The translations under genes were made by a program, and so were the position numbers. Positions 1-6,329 of a DNA stretch of 9,277 bases are shown one piece after another; position 1 is the first letter of the stretch, and every line of letters starts with the position of its first letter. The stretch lies in the NCBI GenBank assembly GCA_007129775.1, contig SKUV01000108.1:1-9277 (forward strand). Direction: 5' to 3'. Origin of the DNA: Paracoccaceae bacterium (lineage in GTDB: Bacteria > Pseudomonadota > Alphaproteobacteria > Rhodobacterales > Rhodobacteraceae). The notes beneath the pieces are model-generated. The model was not told the origin of the DNA and did not search any database. It saw only the letters and a program-made list of their open reading frames with translations.

Positions 1-624
1 GCGCAGATCGGTGAGCCAGTAGAGGATGCCCAGCGCATGGCTGAGCTGGCCATAGGCATACCCGCCGCCCGCGTCGCGATCCTGCCACGTCGCCGCCTGC
101 GGCTGCACCGGCGTCGCGCGCCAGCGCGCGACCGAGCCGTCGCCGGCAAAGACGCTGCGCGTGAAAGAAGCCATGTGGCACACCACATGTTCGACCGGCC
201 CGATCCGCGCGATCATCTCGCGCGTCCGGTCCAGCCCGGGCTTGTAATGCCAGCCATGGGCCACAACCAGATGCCGGCCACGGGCGCGCGCCACCTCCAC
301 CAGATGCCACGCCTGCGCGGGATCGAGGCACATGGGCTTTTCCACCAGCACATGGCAGCCGTGGTCCAGAAACGCCAGCGCCTGTTCGTAATGCAGATGA
401 TGGGGCGAGGCGATCACCGCGATGTCGATCTCGCGCGAGAGGATCGCGCGCCAGTCGGGGCTGGCGAAGGCGAAACCGAAGGTCTTGCGGATCAGTTCCA
501 GCTCTTGCGCGCCGCGACGGCAGACGCTGTCCAGCACCACCTCGGGCCGCGCCGCCAGCGCCGGGATATGGACGCGATAGGCGAAATGTCCCGCCCCGAT
601 GACCGCCGCCCTGACCTTGTCCAT
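1..624 (-). CDS. Gfo/Idh/MocA-family NAD(P)-dependent oxidoreductase (C-terminus missing at window edge)
   Basis: Translating the minus strand from the ATG at 624-622 gives 208 uninterrupted residues to the window edge, beginning MDKVRAAVIGAGHFA. Seen: an N-terminal Rossmann dinucleotide-binding motif GAGHFAYRVHIPAL (residues 10-23), the IASPHHLHYEQAL segment (71-83), the EKP motif (95-97) whose Lys is the usual catalytic residue of the family, and a GGGYAYGQLSHALG segment (187-200) with the family's conserved His at 196. Members are usually about 330-390 residues, so roughly the last 40 percent lies outside the window. The family oxidises or reduces sugars, inositols and related polyols with NAD(P) in the cytoplasm; the exact substrate cannot be read. 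A ribosome-binding site AGGGGGG lies about 8 nt upstream on the minus strand. It sits 69 bp behind the LacI-type gene, same strand, so the two are probably co-transcribed and the enzyme likely acts on the imported sugar. Confidence 0.92.
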   Translation of the reverse strand, partial: MDKVRAAVIGAGHFAYRVHIPALAARPEVVLDSVCRRGAQELELIRKTFGFAFASPDWRAILSREIDIAVIASPHHLHYEQALAFLDHGCHVLVEKPMCLDPAQAWHLVEVARARGRHLVVAHGWHYKPGLDRTREMIARIGPVEHVVCHMASFTRSVFAGDGSVARWRATPVQPQAATWQDRDAGGGYAYGQLSHALGILYWLTDLR

Positions 625-693
625 CGCCTTGCCCCCCTGCTGACCATCGCCCGCGCGCGCCACAGTGGCGGCGCCCGCCCTTCCCCGGCAACC

Positions 694-1728
694 TCAGGCG
701 CTTTGCCGGACCACCAGTTCATAGCCCACATCCACCACCCGGCCCTCGGTGACGGTGCCGTTCAACCGGTCGAGCACGAGGCGCGCGGCGCTGGCGCCGA
801 TCTCGAACGACCGGATGCGGATCGTCGTCAGCGGCGTCGGCAGCAGCGATGACAGGGTCATGTCGCCGAAGCCCACGATCGCCAGATCCCGCGGCACCGA
901 AATCCCGCGCGCGAGGCATTCCAGCATCGCACCCTGTGCCGGGATCTCGGCGTGAAAGAAGATCGCCTCGGGCGGCTGCGGCTCCGACATCAGCCGGTTC
1001 AGCACCACGCGGCCATCCTCCAGCGCGGTGGGCGTGGGCAACGAGATCACCTGCCAGTCATCCACCGGCAGGCCGGCCTCGCGCATCGTGTCAAGAAACC
1101 CCGCGTTGCGGTCGGCGGCCTGATCGTTGTTCTCCACCGCCCCGCCCACCAGCGCGATCCGGCGATAGCCGCGCCCGATCAGAAAGCGCGTCATTTCGGC
1201 AGCCGCGGCGCGGTTGTCATAGCCCACCGCACTGTCGATCCGCTCGTTGCGGATGTTCCATGTCTCGACCACCGGGCCGGCATAGCCGCGCAGCATGGCG
1301 GCGCAATCCTCGGTATGGGCGAAACCGGTGACGATGATGGCGTCGGCCTGCCGCCCGATGAAGGTGCGCACGGCCTCGGCCTCGGCGGCGACGTCGCGCA
1401 TGGAGACCCCGAGCAGCATCTGCAGCCCGGCCTCGCGCAGCACGCTCGCACAACCCTGCGCCAGATCGGCGAAAAGCGAGCTTGTCAGCATCGGCACCAC
1501 CAGCCCGACCATGCCCGACCGGCTGGACACCAGCGAACGCGCGGTCAGGTTCGGCACATAGCCGATTTCGCGGATGGCGCGGTGCACGCGCGCGCGCGTC
1601 TCGGGCTGGACCCGCTCGGGCTCGCGCAGGGCGCGCGACACGGTGATAAGCGACAGCCCGGAGGCGGCGGACACATCCTTCAAGGTCTTTGGTTTCGCCG
1701 CGACCGGCCGGCTTGTTTCGTCCTGCAT
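694..1728 (-). CDS. LacI-family (GntR-like) transcriptional regulator
   Basis: A 344-residue protein, the normal length for the LacI family. Seen: an N-terminal helix-turn-helix (about residues 15-38, KTLKDVSAASGLSLITVSRA), followed by the hinge helix segment GYVPNLTARSL (56-66), then a periplasmic-binding-protein-like effector domain starting at about residue 73 (MVGLVVPML) and running to the C-terminus. The hinge wording resembles gluconate repressor-type members, which fits a sugar-acid ligand, but the effector is unknown. The family acts as dimers binding palindromes and usually represses until a sugar or sugar phosphate binds. The gene is divergent from the ABC transporter operon and upstream of the oxidoreductase, the classic position for a local regulator. 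I chose the ATG at 1728-1726: it has AGGA 6 nt upstream and leaves the usual short lead-in to the HTH. This start lies within a 14-bp tandem repeat, so initiation may be unusual. Confidence 0.95.
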   Translation of the reverse strand: MQDETSRPVAAKPKTLKDVSAASGLSLITVSRALREPERVQPETRARVHRAIREIGYVPNLTARSLVSSRSGMVGLVVPMLTSSLFADLAQGCASVLREAGLQMLLGVSMRDVAAEAEAVRTFIGRQADAIIVTGFAHTEDCAAMLRGYAGPVVETWNIRNERIDSAVGYDNRAAAAEMTRFLIGRGYRRIALVGGAVENNDQAADRNAGFLDTMREAGLPVDDWQVISLPTPTALEDGRVVLNRLMSEPQPPEAIFFHAEIPAQGAMLECLARGISVPRDLAIVGFGDMTLSSLLPTPLTTIRIRSFEIGASAARLVLDRLNGTVTEGRVVDVGYELVVRQSA

Positions 1729-1742
1729 CCCTTGTCCTGCAT
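1680..1742 (-). other. Short out-of-frame reading frame overlapping the regulator start (possible uORF)
   Basis: The second ATG created by the tandem repeat (1742-1740, minus strand) opens a 20-codon frame, MQDKGCRTKQAGRSRRNQRP, that stops at 1682-1680, inside the regulator gene. Its upstream context is almost identical to that of the regulator's own ATG, so ribosomes could start at either. If used, it would compete with or modulate translation of the repressor. It has no recognisable domain and may simply be a by-product of the repeat; this is listed as a possible regulatory uORF, not as a functional protein. Confidence 0.3.
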
Positions 1743-1761
1743 CCCTTGTCCTGCGTCCCTG
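1721..1761. repeat. 14-bp tandem repeat, three copies, spanning the regulator's start codon
   Basis: On the plus strand the unit TCCTGCATCCCTTG occurs at 1721-1734 and again exactly at 1735-1748, then a diverged third copy (TCCTGCGTCCCTGT) at 1749-1762. Read on the minus strand each unit is essentially GGGATGCAGGACAA, so the two exact copies each provide an ATG with the same AGGACAAGGG upstream context; in the diverged copy the ATG is ACG. The copy nearest the gene supplies the start of the LacI-type regulator (ATG 1728-1726). The next copy supplies ATG 1742-1740, which is out of frame because 14 is not a multiple of three. Confidence 0.9.
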
Positions 1762-1777
1762 TCCCCGTTGCGACGGA

Positions 1778-1793
1778 CGGGGCGCGCGCCCCG
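1778..1793. repeat. Perfect GC-only palindrome in the regulator leader
   Basis: The 16 bases CGGGGCGCGCGCCCCG equal their own reverse complement and would form a 6-bp stem with a GCGC loop in the regulator's 5' leader RNA. It is about 50 bp ahead of the regulator start. An alternative pairing of CCCCGT (1763-1768) with ACGGGG (1777-1782) would exclude it. No U-tract follows on either strand, so it is not a typical intrinsic terminator. Any role is inference. Confidence 0.5.
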
Positions 1794-1887
1794 CACCGAG
1801 GACGCGCCCTTGCCCGTCATCAGGCCGCCCCCCTTTGCCGGCCGCTGTTCAGGCCCCACCCCATTCGCGAAGCGTCGTTTTTCCATC

Positions 1888-1916
1888 AGCAAGCCCGCTT
1901 GCGCTACGAATGTCAA
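1888..1916 (-). promoter_or_regulatory. Possible regulator-gene promoter (-35 TTGACA)
   Basis: On the minus strand a perfect TTGACA occurs at 1916-1911. The hexamer 17 bp downstream (1893-1888, CTTGCT) is a poor match to TATAAT, so the promoter would be weak or need a nearby alternative -10. The 1889-1902 inverted repeat fills the spacer and candidate -10 zone, which would suit autoregulation. Only the -35 box is well supported. Confidence 0.35.
1889..1902. promoter_or_regulatory. Candidate LacI-family operator: perfect 6+6 inverted repeat
   Basis: GCAAGC-CC-GCTTGC is a perfect inverted repeat of 6-bp arms about a 2-bp centre. LacI-family operators are typically even palindromes of about 14-20 bp with arms such as GCAA/TTGC around a central CG; here the arms fit but the centre is CC. 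It lies in the divergent region next to the LacI-type gene, just downstream of a perfect TTGACA box (1916-1911) read on the minus strand, where a bound repressor would block the regulator's own promoter. Assignment to this regulator is inferred from form and position. Confidence 0.55.
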
Positions 1917-1932
1917 TCCCGTGATGTTCGTA
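1905..1932. promoter_or_regulatory. Imperfect 28-bp dyad with TACGAA/TTCGTA ends (second candidate operator)
   Basis: TACGAA at 1905-1910 is mirrored by TTCGTA at 1927-1932; 9 of 14 positions pair across the dyad. A third related half-site, CTCGTA, lies at 1950-1955, about 23 bp further on in the same orientation as the second. These sites abut the minus-strand TTGACA and the plus-strand TTGACG boxes, so a protein bound here could affect both promoters. Roughly two-helical-turn spacing makes regulator binding plausible, but which protein binds is unknown. Confidence 0.4.
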
Positions 1933-1943
1933 TGTCTTTACGC

Positions 1944-1973
1944 TTGACGCTCGTATATCATCCCCCCTAGAGT
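1944..1973 (+). promoter_or_regulatory. Possible promoter of the transporter operon
   Basis: TTGACG (1944-1949) matches the sigma-70 -35 box at 5 of 6 positions and is followed 18 bp later by TAGAGT (1968-1973), a 4 of 6 match to TATAAT. An alternative -10, TATCAT at 1956-1961 (5 of 6), has no good -35 at the right distance. Transcription would begin about 1980, leaving a 5' leader of about 40 nt ahead of the binding-protein gene. Confidence 0.45.
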
Positions 1974-1974
1974 T

Positions 1975-1995
1975 GTCGCCACAGGCGCCGGCGAC
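1975..1995 (+). other. Stem-loop in the operon's 5' leader
   Basis: GTCGCC (1975-1980) pairs perfectly with GGCGAC (1990-1995) around a 9-nt loop. It lies just before the AGGGAGG ribosome-binding site (2005-2011) and near the likely transcript start, so it may stabilise the 5' end. No recognised riboswitch is evident. Confidence 0.3.
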
Positions 1996-2019
1996 CGGCG
2001 TCGAAGGGAGGAAACGCCA

Positions 2020-3336
2020 ATGCTCATAAGACCCAATCGCCGCAAGTTCATTGCCGGCTCGGCCGCGCTGGCAGCCTCGGCCGCGCTGCCGATGCGGCCG
2101 GCACTGGCCGCATCCGGGCCGCTGTCGGTCTGGAAATTCGGCGGCACCCCGCGCGAGGTCGAGATGTGGCCGGTGCAGGATCAGGCCTTTCAGGCCCAGC
2201 ACCCGAACATCCAGCTCGACTATACCTATTACTTCGGCCAGATCAGGCGCCAGCGTATCCTGGCCGGGTTCCAGACCCGGCGGCTGGCGGATGTGGTCAT
2301 CGCCTTCGGGCAGGACATCCCCGAATTCGCCGGCTTCGAGATCATCCGCCCTCTGGACGATATCGCCGGCGACAAGATGGCCGGCTGGCGCGAGCGGATC
2401 GTGCCCGAGGTGATGGAATCGGGCATGCACGAGGGCCAGCTTTACGGCCTGCCCACCTATGTGGACATGGCCGCCTTCATCGCCGTGGACATGGATGCGC
2501 TCAACGAGGCCGGTTTCGACCGCCCGCCCGCCACATGGAGCGAGTTGCGTGAATACGCCGCCGCGCTCACCCGCCCCGACCGGCCGGGCATCGCATTCCC
2601 GGCGACCACGGCACCGGTCGATATCAACATCTTCGAGGGCATCGCCTATGCCAACGGCGCGCGCATCTTCGACGAGCCCAACAACCGCGTGACCCTGTCG
2701 GAACGTGGGATGATCGATGCGCTGCAGCTTTATGCCGATCTGATCGCCGATGGCTCCACCCCGTCGGGCTCGTCTATGACCGAGACGAACTTCCGCGATA
2801 CCGCGCAGCTTTTCGCGCAGGGCCGGGTGGCGATGTGGGTCGGGCTGTCTTGGCTGAACACGCCATGGGGCGCGCCGGAGTCGCTGAACTGGACGGGTGC
2901 GCCCTTCCCGCGGCCCGACGAGGTGACGGGCGCACAGCCGCCTGTGGCCGCGCTGATGGACCCGACCGCGATCCTCATGGTCTCGGCCCGGACCCAGAAC
3001 CCCGAGGCGGCCATCGCCTATCTCGATTTCTGGTCGCAGGAAGAGCAGCTTGGTCTGTGGGGCGGCACACCGGAATTCTCGCGTATCCCGGCCGGGCGCA
3101 ACGCCTGGACCTCGCCCGAGCTGGCCGAAATCTGGCCGGAATGGGTGGAGGCCTACAACGCCGGCACGCTCTTTGCCGGGGCCGAGCCGATGCCGCGATT
3201 CATCGGGGTTTCGGCGGTGGAAACCGCGCTGGGCAATGCGATCCAGCAGGTCGTGCTCGGACGTCAGAGCGCCGAGGAGGCGCTGCAGGAGGCCAACGAG
3301 GCCGCACAGCAGCAGATCGACATCCTGCGCGGCTGA
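2020..3336 (+). CDS. CUT1-type ABC transporter periplasmic sugar-binding protein
   Basis: A 438-residue extracellular solute-binding protein of family 1 (SBP_bac_1 type), the usual size for CUT1 importers of oligosaccharides, glycosides or polyols. Seen: a twin-arginine-type signal peptide with NRRKFI at residues 6-11, a hydrophobic Ala-rich stretch, and an ALA-A cleavage site after about residue 30. The mature protein opens LSVWKFGG, the first beta strand typical of the fold. Later landmarks are a GQLYGLPTYVD segment (about 145-155), which is the conserved YGxP region, and the Trp-rich central and C-terminal parts that commonly line sugar sites. It has no lipobox Cys, so it should be a soluble periplasmic protein exported folded by the Tat system. 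The start is supported by AGGGAGG (2005-2011) 8 nt upstream. It is the first gene of the operon, before its two permeases. The ligand cannot be read from sequence. Confidence 0.95.
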   Translation: MLIRPNRRKFIAGSAALAASAALPMRPALAASGPLSVWKFGGTPREVEMWPVQDQAFQAQHPNIQLDYTYYFGQIRRQRILAGFQTRRLADVVIAFGQDIPEFAGFEIIRPLDDIAGDKMAGWRERIVPEVMESGMHEGQLYGLPTYVDMAAFIAVDMDALNEAGFDRPPATWSELREYAAALTRPDRPGIAFPATTAPVDINIFEGIAYANGARIFDEPNNRVTLSERGMIDALQLYADLIADGSTPSGSSMTETNFRDTAQLFAQGRVAMWVGLSWLNTPWGAPESLNWTGAPFPRPDEVTGAQPPVAALMDPTAILMVSARTQNPEAAIAYLDFWSQEEQLGLWGGTPEFSRIPAGRNAWTSPELAEIWPEWVEAYNAGTLFAGAEPMPRFIGVSAVETALGNAIQQVVLGRQSAEEALQEANEAAQQQIDILRG

Positions 3337-3365
3337 CCCGCCGCGCCGCCGATCCCCGAAGACCG

Positions 3366-3389
3366 GGCGCGCCGCCATCGCGGCGCGCC
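3366..3389 (+). other. Strong intercistronic stem-loop after the binding-protein gene
   Basis: GGCGCGCCGC (3366-3375) pairs perfectly with GCGGCGCGCC (3380-3389) across a four-base CATC loop, in the 91-bp gap between the binding-protein and first permease genes. It is followed by TCTCCCCCTGA, not a T-run, so it does not look like a full Rho-independent terminator. In many ABC importer operons a hairpin here protects the upstream message or partly reduces readthrough, giving more binding protein than permease; that role is inferred from position. Confidence 0.7.
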
Positions 3390-3427
3390 TCTCCCCCTGA
3401 TCGTGCGCTTGCCGGAAGGTTCTGCCG

Positions 3428-4315
3428 ATGTCTCCCCGTTCGGACCGGACGCTTGCCTACTGGATGATCCTGCCGGTCGTGGCGGCCGTGCTGACCTTCA
3501 TCGTGGGCCCCACCTATGACGTCTTCACCATGGGTTTCACCCGGTTCCGCATGGGCATGCCCCTGGAATTCGGCTCGCTGGCCAATTTTCGGGCGCTCTT
3601 TGCCGATCCGGTCTTCTGGACGGTGATGCGCAACACCGCGATCTGGATTCTCGGCGGCACGATCGGCTGCGTTCTGCTGGGACTGTTGATCGCCACCTAT
3701 CTGGCGGTGGATTCGCGCCAGACGATGGTGCTGCGGGCGCTGATCCTGCTGCCGTGGATCCTGCCCGATGTGGTCACCGCCATGGCGTGGCGCTGGATGC
3801 TGCACGGACAGGTCGGCATCATCGGCCAGACCGCCACCAGCATCGGGCTGAGCGAGCGCCCGATCTCGTTTCTGGGCGATCCGGATCTGGTGATGTGGTC
3901 GCTGGTGGTGGTGGTGGTCTGGCGCAAGATGCCGCTGGTGGCGCTGATCCTGTGCGCGGCCATCCGCTCCGTCCCGCAAGAGCATCTGGAGGCCGCGCGG
4001 ATCGACGGCGCGAATGCGTGGCAGCGCTTCCGCTTCGTCATCCTGCCGCATATCGCCTTTTCGCTGACCGCGGTGACGGTGATCTCGATGATCTGGATCA
4101 CCGCCGAATTCGCCCTGCCGTGGATCATGACGGGCGGCGGGCCGGCCAATTCCAGCCATATCATGGCGACCTACATCTACCAGCAGAGCTTTCAGTTCTT
4201 CAACTGGGGCGTCGGCGCGGCGATGTCGGTGGTCAACCTCGTCGTGCTGGTGGCGATCGTGACGCTTTATCTCTACATCATGCGCCGGTCGTGGCGGTCG
4301 GAGGCCGACAGATGA
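3428..4315 (+). CDS. CUT1 ABC transporter permease 1 (MalF/UgpA-like)
   Basis: A 295-residue integral membrane protein with about six hydrophobic segments (roughly residues 10-36, 73-93, 101-125, 153-179, 205-233 and 262-285). The cytoplasmic EAA loop that docks onto the ATPase is visible as EHLEAARIDGANAWQRF (185-201) followed by LPHI, and matches the binding-protein-dependent transport inner-membrane component family. It forms the heterodimeric channel with the next permease and receives the sugar from the upstream binding protein. The start ATG has GGAAGG (3414-3419) 8 nt upstream. Its stop codon overlaps the start of the next gene (ATGA at 4312-4315), indicating translational coupling. 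A short GTG run near 3903-3917 merely encodes a Val stretch in a membrane helix. Confidence 0.95.
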   Translation: MSPRSDRTLAYWMILPVVAAVLTFIVGPTYDVFTMGFTRFRMGMPLEFGSLANFRALFADPVFWTVMRNTAIWILGGTIGCVLLGLLIATYLAVDSRQTMVLRALILLPWILPDVVTAMAWRWMLHGQVGIIGQTATSIGLSERPISFLGDPDLVMWSLVVVVVWRKMPLVALILCAAIRSVPQEHLEAARIDGANAWQRFRFVILPHIAFSLTAVTVISMIWITAEFALPWIMTGGGPANSSHIMATYIYQQSFQFFNWGVGAAMSVVNLVVLVAIVTLYLYIMRRSWRSEADR

Positions 4316-5169
4316 GCCGCGGCAACCATCTGCTCTTCTGGACGATGATGAGCGTCATCGGCGCGGTCATCGCGATCTATGTGCTGTTCCCGATCTTCTG
4401 GCTGATGCTGGCGGGCTTCAAATCGGCCGACGAACTGGCCCGCCTGCCGGTCTCGTTCTGGCCCAGTGAGCCGACGCTGCAGGCCTATACCGACCTTTTC
4501 GCTCCCGGCACGCAATCGGCGCAGTTGCTGGACTGGCCGCGGCTGATCTCGAATTCGTTCATCGTAGCGGTGTCGTCCACGGTGATCGTGGTTTTCTTCG
4601 GGGCCATCGCGGGTTATGCCTTCAGCCGCCTCAGCTTTCCGGGGCGTGACCTGATCCTCGGCGGGCTGCTGGTCAGCCGGATGTTTCAGGGCGCGGCGCT
4701 GCTTCTGCCCACCTTCCGGCTGATGAACGCGCTGGGGCTGGAGGATTCGCTCCTGGGGCTGATCATCCTCTATTCCGCCTTCGGGCTGCCGTTCGCCACA
4801 TGGATCATCGCAAGCGGGCTGCGCGAGATACCGGTGGAGCTGGAAGAGGCGGCGATGATCGACGGCGCGAGCCGGCTGCAATCCATGGTGATCGTGGTGC
4901 TGCCCCTGGCGACGCCCGCGCTCATTACCGCGGCGATGTGGCATTTCGTCGGCGCGTGGTCGGAATTCGCCTTCGCCTCGATCCTGATCGAATCGAGCCG
5001 CAACACCACCGTCACCATCGGGCTTGCGTCCTTCGTCGATTACTTCACGCTCGAATTCAACCGGGTGGGCGCCGCGGCCACGATCATCGCGCTGCCGGTG
5101 CTGGTGGTGTTCTTCTTCGGCCAGCGTTATTTCACCCGCGGATTGCTGCAGGGAGCGGTGAAGGGATGA
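4312..5169 (+). CDS. CUT1 ABC transporter permease 2 (MalG/UgpE-like)
   Basis: A 285-residue partner permease, beginning MSRGNHLLFW and ending LLQGAVKG. Hydrophobic segments lie at about residues 12-36, 82-103, 113-135, 147-169, 192-215 and 254-270. The EAA loop reads PVELEEAAMIDGASRLQ (174-190) followed by VLPLATPALI, the standard pattern for the ATPase contact. The N-terminal stretch LFPIFWLMLAGFKSADEL is characteristic of MalG-type subunits. I chose the ATG at 4312 because it overlaps the stop of permease 1 as ATGA and gives the family's usual length; an open frame extends further upstream but only as a shadow of permease 1. The stop at 5167-5169 again overlaps the next start, so permease 1, permease 2 and the dehydratase are chained by coupling. 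Confidence 0.95.
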   Translation: MSRGNHLLFWTMMSVIGAVIAIYVLFPIFWLMLAGFKSADELARLPVSFWPSEPTLQAYTDLFAPGTQSAQLLDWPRLISNSFIVAVSSTVIVVFFGAIAGYAFSRLSFPGRDLILGGLLVSRMFQGAALLLPTFRLMNALGLEDSLLGLIILYSAFGLPFATWIIASGLREIPVELEEAAMIDGASRLQSMVIVVLPLATPALITAAMWHFVGAWSEFAFASILIESSRNTTVTIGLASFVDYFTLEFNRVGAAATIIALPVLVVFFFGQRYFTRGLLQGAVKG

Positions 5170-6317
5170 CGATCGCTGCGGTCAGTGCCATCGCCTTCGA
5201 CGCGGGCTTTCAGCGGCAGGCGCTGCAGACCACACGCATCGCCTCGCCCATGAGCCGCTGGCCGCGCTTCGCCGAAGCACGCGCAAGCTGGATGTGGCCC
5301 ACCCGCAAGGCGCTGGTGCGGGTGGTGGACAGCGACGGCTGCGAAGGCTGGTCATGCACCAATGGCGGCGAAATCACGGCGCTGATCGTCAACGAACAAC
5401 TGGCGCGCATCGTCGGAGGGGCGGATGCGGACGACCCCGCCGCAATCTGGTCGCAGATGTTTCACGCGCTGCTGCCCGTCGATCGCTCGGGCATCGCCGG
5501 AATGGCGGTGGCGGCGGTGGATATCGCGCTGTGGGACCTGCGCGCGCGCCGGGATGGCGTCGCGCTGGTCGATCTGCTGGGCGGGGCGCGCGCCGACAGC
5601 ATGGCCTGCTATGCCACCACCACCGCCCCCGAGGCGCAGGCCGGCACCCCGTGGTGGGGCCTGAAGGCCGCGATGCCATGGGGGCCGGAGGGCGGCGCCG
5701 AGGGGCTGGCGCAGAACCTCGCCCTGCTGCGCCGCTTCCGCGCCGCCGCCGGGCCGGACCGGCCGATCATGCTCGACGCCTTCATGGCTTGGGATGCCGA
5801 TTACACCTTGCGCATCGCCGAGGCCGCCGCCGAGACCGGCCTTTACTGGATCGAGGATCCGCTGCCGCCGCAGGACATGGACGGGCTGCGCCGCCTGCGC
5901 GCCGAGGGCGGGGAGGATCTGCGGCTCGCGCTGGGGAATTTCTGTTTCAACCGGTGGGATTGCAAGGCGCTTCTGGACGAGGGGCTGGTCGATGTGCTGC
6001 AGCCGGATGTGGCCTGGGCCGGCGGCATCACCGAGGCGCTGGAAATCCTCGCGCTGGCCGAAGGGGCCGGCGTGCCGGTGGTGCTGCACAACACCTGCGA
6101 ACAGCCATGGGCGCTGGCGCTGGCCGCGGCGCGCATCAATGACCCGCTGGTGGAATTCGTGGACCGCGGTGCGGGGTCGGAGCTTTACAGCCTGATGGGC
6201 CCGCCGCCGCCGTGCACGGGCGGGCGCATCCCCGCCCCCGTCGCGCCGGGCCTCAACCAGCCTCCCCCGGCGCTCGCCGCGCGCCTCAGCGACCGGCCGC
6301 AACCGGCCAAAGCCTGA
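5166..6317 (+). CDS. Enolase-superfamily acid-sugar dehydratase, L-rhamnonate dehydratase-like
   Basis: A 383-residue protein of the mandelate racemase subgroup. It starts at the ATG at 5166, overlapping the permease stop. The N-terminal capping domain (about 1-140) contains PMSRWPRFAEARASW and a TNGGE loop (65-69). The barrel domain carries the GLKAAMPWGPEGGAEGL segment (165-181), close to the GP..GEEGL pattern of L-rhamnonate dehydratases. Putative metal ligands are D204 (MLDAF), E230 (WIEDPLPP) and N258 (LGNFCF); the acid-base dyad is D281 (QPDVAW) and H308 (LHNTCEQ). The spacings 26, 28, 23 and 27 fit the family. Such enzymes abstract the proton alpha to a carboxylate and expel water, turning aldonic acids into 2-keto-3-deoxy acids in the cytoplasm. 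The Asn third ligand is unlike standard rhamnonate dehydratases (Glu) but resembles glucarate dehydratase, so the substrate may differ. A Pro/Ala-rich tail of about 19 residues follows the normal end near residue 364. Confidence 0.88.
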   Translation: MTIAAVSAIAFDAGFQRQALQTTRIASPMSRWPRFAEARASWMWPTRKALVRVVDSDGCEGWSCTNGGEITALIVNEQLARIVGGADADDPAAIWSQMFHALLPVDRSGIAGMAVAAVDIALWDLRARRDGVALVDLLGGARADSMACYATTTAPEAQAGTPWWGLKAAMPWGPEGGAEGLAQNLALLRRFRAAAGPDRPIMLDAFMAWDADYTLRIAEAAAETGLYWIEDPLPPQDMDGLRRLRAEGGEDLRLALGNFCFNRWDCKALLDEGLVDVLQPDVAWAGGITEALEILALAEGAGVPVVLHNTCEQPWALALAAARINDPLVEFVDRGAGSELYSLMGPPPPCTGGRIPAPVAPGLNQPPPALAARLSDRPQPAKA

Positions 6318-6329
6318 TCGGAGAATGCC

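Larger units (their letters stand above)
1729..2019. promoter_or_regulatory. Divergent promoter/operator region between regulator and transporter operon
   Basis: This 291-bp gap separates the leftward regulator gene from the rightward transporter operon and must hold both promoters. Seen in it: the tandem repeat at 1721-1761, a perfect self-complementary 16-mer at 1778-1793 (CGGGGCGCGCGCCCCG), a small TTCGCGAA palindrome at 1864-1871, the inverted repeats at 1889-1902 and 1905-1932, promoter-like boxes for both directions, and a stem-loop at 1975-1995. The segment from about 1865 to 1975 looks more AT-rich than the surrounding coding DNA, as expected of a regulatory core. I see no convincing additional gene here. 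Confidence 0.75.

Noticed and set aside
37..852. 271-codon plus-strand open frame
   Set aside because: The minus strand here encodes the Gfo/Idh/MocA protein with Rossmann, EKP and GGG...H motifs, and the end of the regulator; the plus-strand product has no recognisable features.
952..1947. 331-codon plus-strand open frame
   Set aside because: It is antisense to the LacI-type regulator, which has a convincing HTH and effector domain; no motif is seen in the antisense product.
1849..3378. 509-codon minus-strand open frame
   Set aside because: It covers the binding-protein gene and the divergent promoter on the opposite strand, has low-complexity His/Arg/Gly composition, and would run across both promoters.
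3366..3389. Rho-independent terminator after the binding-protein gene
   Set aside because: The stem is strong but is followed by a C-rich stretch, not a T-run, and the permease genes needed by the binding protein lie directly downstream.
3903..3917. GTG trinucleotide run as a microsatellite
   Set aside because: Only about five units, in frame, coding for valines within a membrane helix; ordinary coding composition explains it.
3200..4159. 319-codon minus-strand open frame
   Set aside because: It is antisense to the end of the binding-protein gene and permease 1; rich in His, Gln, Arg and Asp with no membrane or catalytic motifs.
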